Positions 61,161 through 64,000 of a DNA stretch of 64,000 nt are shown piece by piece. The notes beneath the pieces were generated by a model. It worked only from the letters and a program-made list of their open reading frames with translations, was not told the origin of the DNA and did not search any database. How positions within the stretch are numbered: position 1 is the first letter of the stretch; each line of letters opens with the position of its first letter. The translations under genes and the position numbers were made by a program. Source of the stretch: Amaranthus tricolor (Eukaryota > Streptophyta > Magnoliopsida > Caryophyllales > Amaranthaceae); the NCBI RefSeq assembly GCF_026212465.1, contig NC_080050.1, positions 33,686,130 through 33,750,129 of the forward strand, given 5' to 3'.

Positions 61161-62549
61161 TTACTTCCTGGACCTTCTCTTCCTCTTCTTGGAAGTTTCA
61201 GGTTTACCAGGGGTAGCTTGTTCATCAACGATAGGTGGAACGACTTGAATAGGAACCTCATCAGCAATCTCCTCAGCAATCTCTTTCACATCCTCTTCCT
61301 TAGCTTCCTCCTCTGCAATCTCCTTCTCCTTTTCTTCTCCTTCTCTGTGCTCCTTGGCCTTCTCCATACCCACATCTTCTTCAGGAGCAGCAGCATCATC
61401 AGCAACCTCCTCTTCAACTACCACATCTTCAACTATCATCCCCTTCATCTCTTTCATAAACGTGTCTAACATAGAGGTGAGAATGGACACTTTATCATGT
61501 AGTGCATGTAGAGAAGATTTCATTTCACCAACTTCCATGTCTAGAGACTAGAGTCGAGAAAGAGTGGTGTGTTCTTTGATGAGAGGTTCAAGGCGATTAA
61601 GCCGCTTTCCATGAAGTTTTTGAAGATGTTCTTTATCATCAGAAGACAAATTTGAGTATAACTCATACTTGTCATGGACTTTGAAAATGCCAAGGGATGG
61701 GAGGATCTCAGCAGACAAAGAGATAGGACCAGAGCAATCAACTTCCTCTACTTCAGAGAGCAGATTGAAATGATCAAAAATCAATGTCAAGAGATTGGCG
61801 TAGGGCAGAGCACAATTGCGAGTGTGCGTAGCACAAAATCGCATTGTAGAGAAGATTATTGAAGAGAAATCAACAGATTTTAGAGAGGCAATTTTCCACA
61901 TTAAAATGAGATGTGAGTCAGTTACTAATTCACAAGAGGAGTTACGTGAAAAGACGGTTCTGACAAGAATATAATGCAACAATTTTCCACTAAGATTCAA
62001 GCCATTGTGAGTAAGTTGTTTAGAAGATGAAAAATCAGAGTAAGATTCAATGAGAAACATATCATGAGCGTTTTGGAGGGCTAAAACGTTTGGGGTTTCA
62101 TCATCAGCATTATGAGAAAACTTGAAAATATCATTCATTAGGGTTTTAGAAATAATAATCTCTTGGCCTTTGACAAAGCTTCTCAAAGCTTATTCGCCAT
62201 CAATCATTATAAAAGAAAGATTTGAATAAAAGAACTTAACAAGAGTAGGGTAAGTGGTAGATCCAGGGCTTAAGAACATACCTGGAGTAGAGTGAATAAA
62301 AGCATAGATAATTTCAAAATCTTCAAACAGAAAGAAATTATAATCGAGAAGATCAACAAAAGACAGTGATCGTTGCCTAGAAACATCTACCCATCTCCCA
62401 TAAGCCGTATGATTTTCAAATCATATCTTAGGAATGTCAATCGTGTTTAAAGGTGAGGGAATGACAGGTGAAATAGGTTCATTCACTCTTGACGATTCAC
62501 CCTTCTCATGTTTAGAAGATGATTTACTTAGCCTTCTTTTTGGTGCCAT
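61161..62549 (-). pseudogene. Sirevirus ORF3, three in-frame stops
   Basis: The homologue of 24671-26053, 463 codons from the ATG at 62547-62549 (MAPKRR start) to the basic end 'KKRKRRSRK'. The frame has TGA at 62421-62423, TAA at 62190-62192 and TAG at 61548-61550, where element 1 has Trp, Gln and Gln codons. All three differ by a single C-to-T or G-to-A change. Where element 1 has its own stop this copy reads Ser, so the two copies complement each other in showing that the ancestral frame was open over its whole length. Role unknown. Confidence 0.78.
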
Positions 62550-63137
62550 TAAAACCCTTTTGAAAGCTTGAAAGGGAAGGTGAGAAAGACGGTTTTGAGA
62601 ATAAAATCAGAAAGAGAGTGAGTGAGTGAACAAATGAAGCGTTGTACTCCTATTTAAAGAAATATAGTACACTGCATTTGTACTCCTCATTTGATTGATT
62701 TGACCACTCAAAGAATGCAAAGGGATAGGATGAAGCTTGACCGGTTTGTTCATCAATGTGAACAAATGTTCAATTCAAGCTATTAGACGTAACCCAATGG
62801 AAATGCAATAATGATTTTAGTTTGATTTTAACCAAAAACCTCAACAAGATTTTAATGCATTTTTACCGTCCAAAAAAAAATTTTAAAAATAATTAAATAT
62901 CCTTTATTGATTAAAGGTACTTAATTATAAATCCCATTTTTATTTATAGCACATAATTTTTAAGAAATTGAAATTAAATTTTCAATTCTCAAAAATTCAT
63001 GCATGAACATACACACATATAATCACAAATAATATGTAATGCTCCCCCTTAATTCATGCTTAGTACTTAAGTAATTAACGTCTCAATCCTTTCATGCAAT
63101 TTCATTCCATTACTCTTTGTTATTACTCCCCCTCAAT
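62550..63137 (-). other. Spacer between pol and ORF3 in element 2
   Basis: AT-rich, homologous to 26054-26607. It contains PPT-like tracts at 63042-63050 and 63126-63134 ('ctccccctt' and 'ctccccctc' on +). No convincing ORF. Confidence 0.65.
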
Positions 63138-64000
63138 TCATGCAAGTTCATTTAACATACCAAGTTGCATACGTATATAAGCAAAACGTTCAGCACTTAA
63201 AGGTTTTGTAAATATATCAGCTAATTGATTTTCAGTAGATATAAAGGATAAAGAAATATTACCTTTTTCAACATGATCCCTTATAAAATGGTGACGTACC
63301 TCAATATGTTTTGTACGAGAATGTTGCACAGGATTCTTAGTAATACAAATTGCACTTGTATTATCACATCTTATTGGTATGCCCTTGAGATCAATTCCAA
63401 GGTCTTTAAGTTGTTGAGCAATCCATAAGACTTGTGAGCAACACGCACCTGCTGCTATATATTCAGCTTCAGCTGTAGACAAAGCCACTGAATTTTGCTT
63501 TTTAGAGTACCATGAGATCAAAGAATTTCCTAAAAATTGACATGATCCTGATGTGCTTTTCCTATCAACCTTGTATCCAGCATAATCCGCATCTGAAAAA
63601 CCAATCAAACCAAAATTTCCACTACTAGGGTACCATAGACCAAAGTCTTTAGTCCCATATAAATATCTAAAGATCCTCTTAACCGCTGTTAAGTGAGATT
63701 CTTTTGGGTTAGCTTGAAAACGAGCACATAAGCAAACACTAAACATAATATCAGGACGACTAGCAGTTAGATACAATAATGAACCAATCATACCTCTATA
63801 AGTCTTTTGATCAACACTCTTCCCATTTATATCTTGATCTAAACTTAGTGTTGCACTCATAGGCGTATTAATTTCTTTACATTGATCCATATTGTATTTC
63901 TTTAACAAATCTCTAACATATTTACTTTGACAAATAAATATGCCATCTTTCTTTTGTTTTATTTGTAGTCCAAGAAAGAATGTTAAGTCTCCCATCATGC
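63138..64000 (-). CDS. pol, C-terminal part: end of RT and RNase H (partial)
   Basis: Open to the window edge, 286 codons visible; the apparent Met at the edge is internal. It begins within the end of reverse transcriptase ('MMGDLTFFLGLQIKQ', just downstream of the YVDD catalytic site in element 1) and contains the whole RNase H: 'SDADYAGYKVDRKSTSGSC', 'STAEAEY', 'FTKPL'. It has the family-typical residues at the two places where element 1 deviates. Whether the rest of pol is intact cannot be seen. Confidence 0.95.
   Translation of the reverse strand, partial: MMGDLTFFLGLQIKQKKDGIFICQSKYVRDLLKKYNMDQCKEINTPMSATLSLDQDINGKSVDQKTYRGMIGSLLYLTASRPDIMFSVCLCARFQANPKESHLTAVKRIFRYLYGTKDFGLWYPSSGNFGLIGFSDADYAGYKVDRKSTSGSCQFLGNSLISWYSKKQNSVALSTAEAEYIAAGACCSQVLWIAQQLKDLGIDLKGIPIRCDNTSAICITKNPVQHSRTKHIEVRHHFIRDHVEKGNISLSFISTENQLADIFTKPLSAERFAYIRMQLGMLNELA

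Larger units (their letters stand above)
58876..64000 (-). mobile_element. Second Sirevirus-type element, partial (runs off window)
   Basis: Same family and orientation as element 1. Visible parts from left: 3' LTR (58876-60403), PPT, noncoding stretch, ORF3 pseudogene (61161-62549), spacer, and RNase H/RT end of pol. Nucleotide similarity to element 1 is obvious throughout but clearly lower than that between the two LTRs of element 1, so the two are separate insertions, not a recent duplication. Confidence 0.95.

Noticed and set aside
60920..61279. 119-codon minus-strand ORF near the end of element 2's ORF3
   Set aside because: It overlaps the end of ORF3 in a different frame and runs into simple repeats; no counterpart in element 1.

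Overview
The window is repeat-rich plant nuclear DNA, most likely eudicot heterochromatin (pericentromere, centromere or a large satellite block). The evidence is about 45 kb of AT-rich tandem satellite with a monomer of about 168 bp, two SIRE-lineage (Sirevirus) Ty1/copia LTR retrotransposons with plant features (initiator-tRNA-Met primer site, plant TATA box in the LTRs), and a terminal-inverted-repeat DNA element carrying intron-containing pieces of a plant leucine-rich-repeat gene. I cannot name the species. I see no intact host gene, tRNA, rRNA or CRISPR array.

Layout. 1-22404: satellite in one orientation, in three successive higher-order-repeat (HOR) regimes: a 25-monomer unit of about 4205 bp (to about 12370), a 6-monomer unit of about 1011 bp nested in a 3.04-kb duplication (about 12371-18540), and a 4-monomer unit of about 675 bp (to 22404). 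22405-33119: a complete but decayed Sirevirus element on the minus strand, with 1481/1513-bp LTRs, a 5-bp target-site duplication, PBS, PPT, gag, pol, and an extra 3' ORF between pol and the 3' LTR. 33120-40229: more diverged satellite in the same orientation. 40230-40329: a 100-N assembly gap. 40330-47977: the same satellite in the opposite orientation. 47978-50981: a 3.0-kb TIR element with clusters of palindromic subterminal repeats at both ends and LRR-gene exons and introns inside. 50982-58875: satellite again, with a 14-monomer HOR of about 2349 bp. 58876-64000: a second, truncated-by-window Sirevirus element on the minus strand, with its 3' LTR, a broken 3' ORF and the start of the RT/RNase H region.

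How it fits together. The satellite is the host substrate and the three transposons are nested insertions. Each retroelement has LTR promoter and RNA-start signals, gag (capsid-like, two zinc knuckles) and pol (protease, integrase, reverse transcriptase, RNase H), but the first copy has several frameshifts and stops and could not make its own full polyprotein. The 3' ORF is not envelope-like by sequence: it has no membrane segment, basic N- and C-terminal ends, and a coiled-coil/acidic tail. The many ORFs read through the satellite are by-products of a monomer length divisible by three. I found no clearly new biological system; the best leads are the gene-capturing TIR element with its palindromic ends, the Sirevirus 3' ORF, and the multi-scale HOR architecture with its orientation switch.
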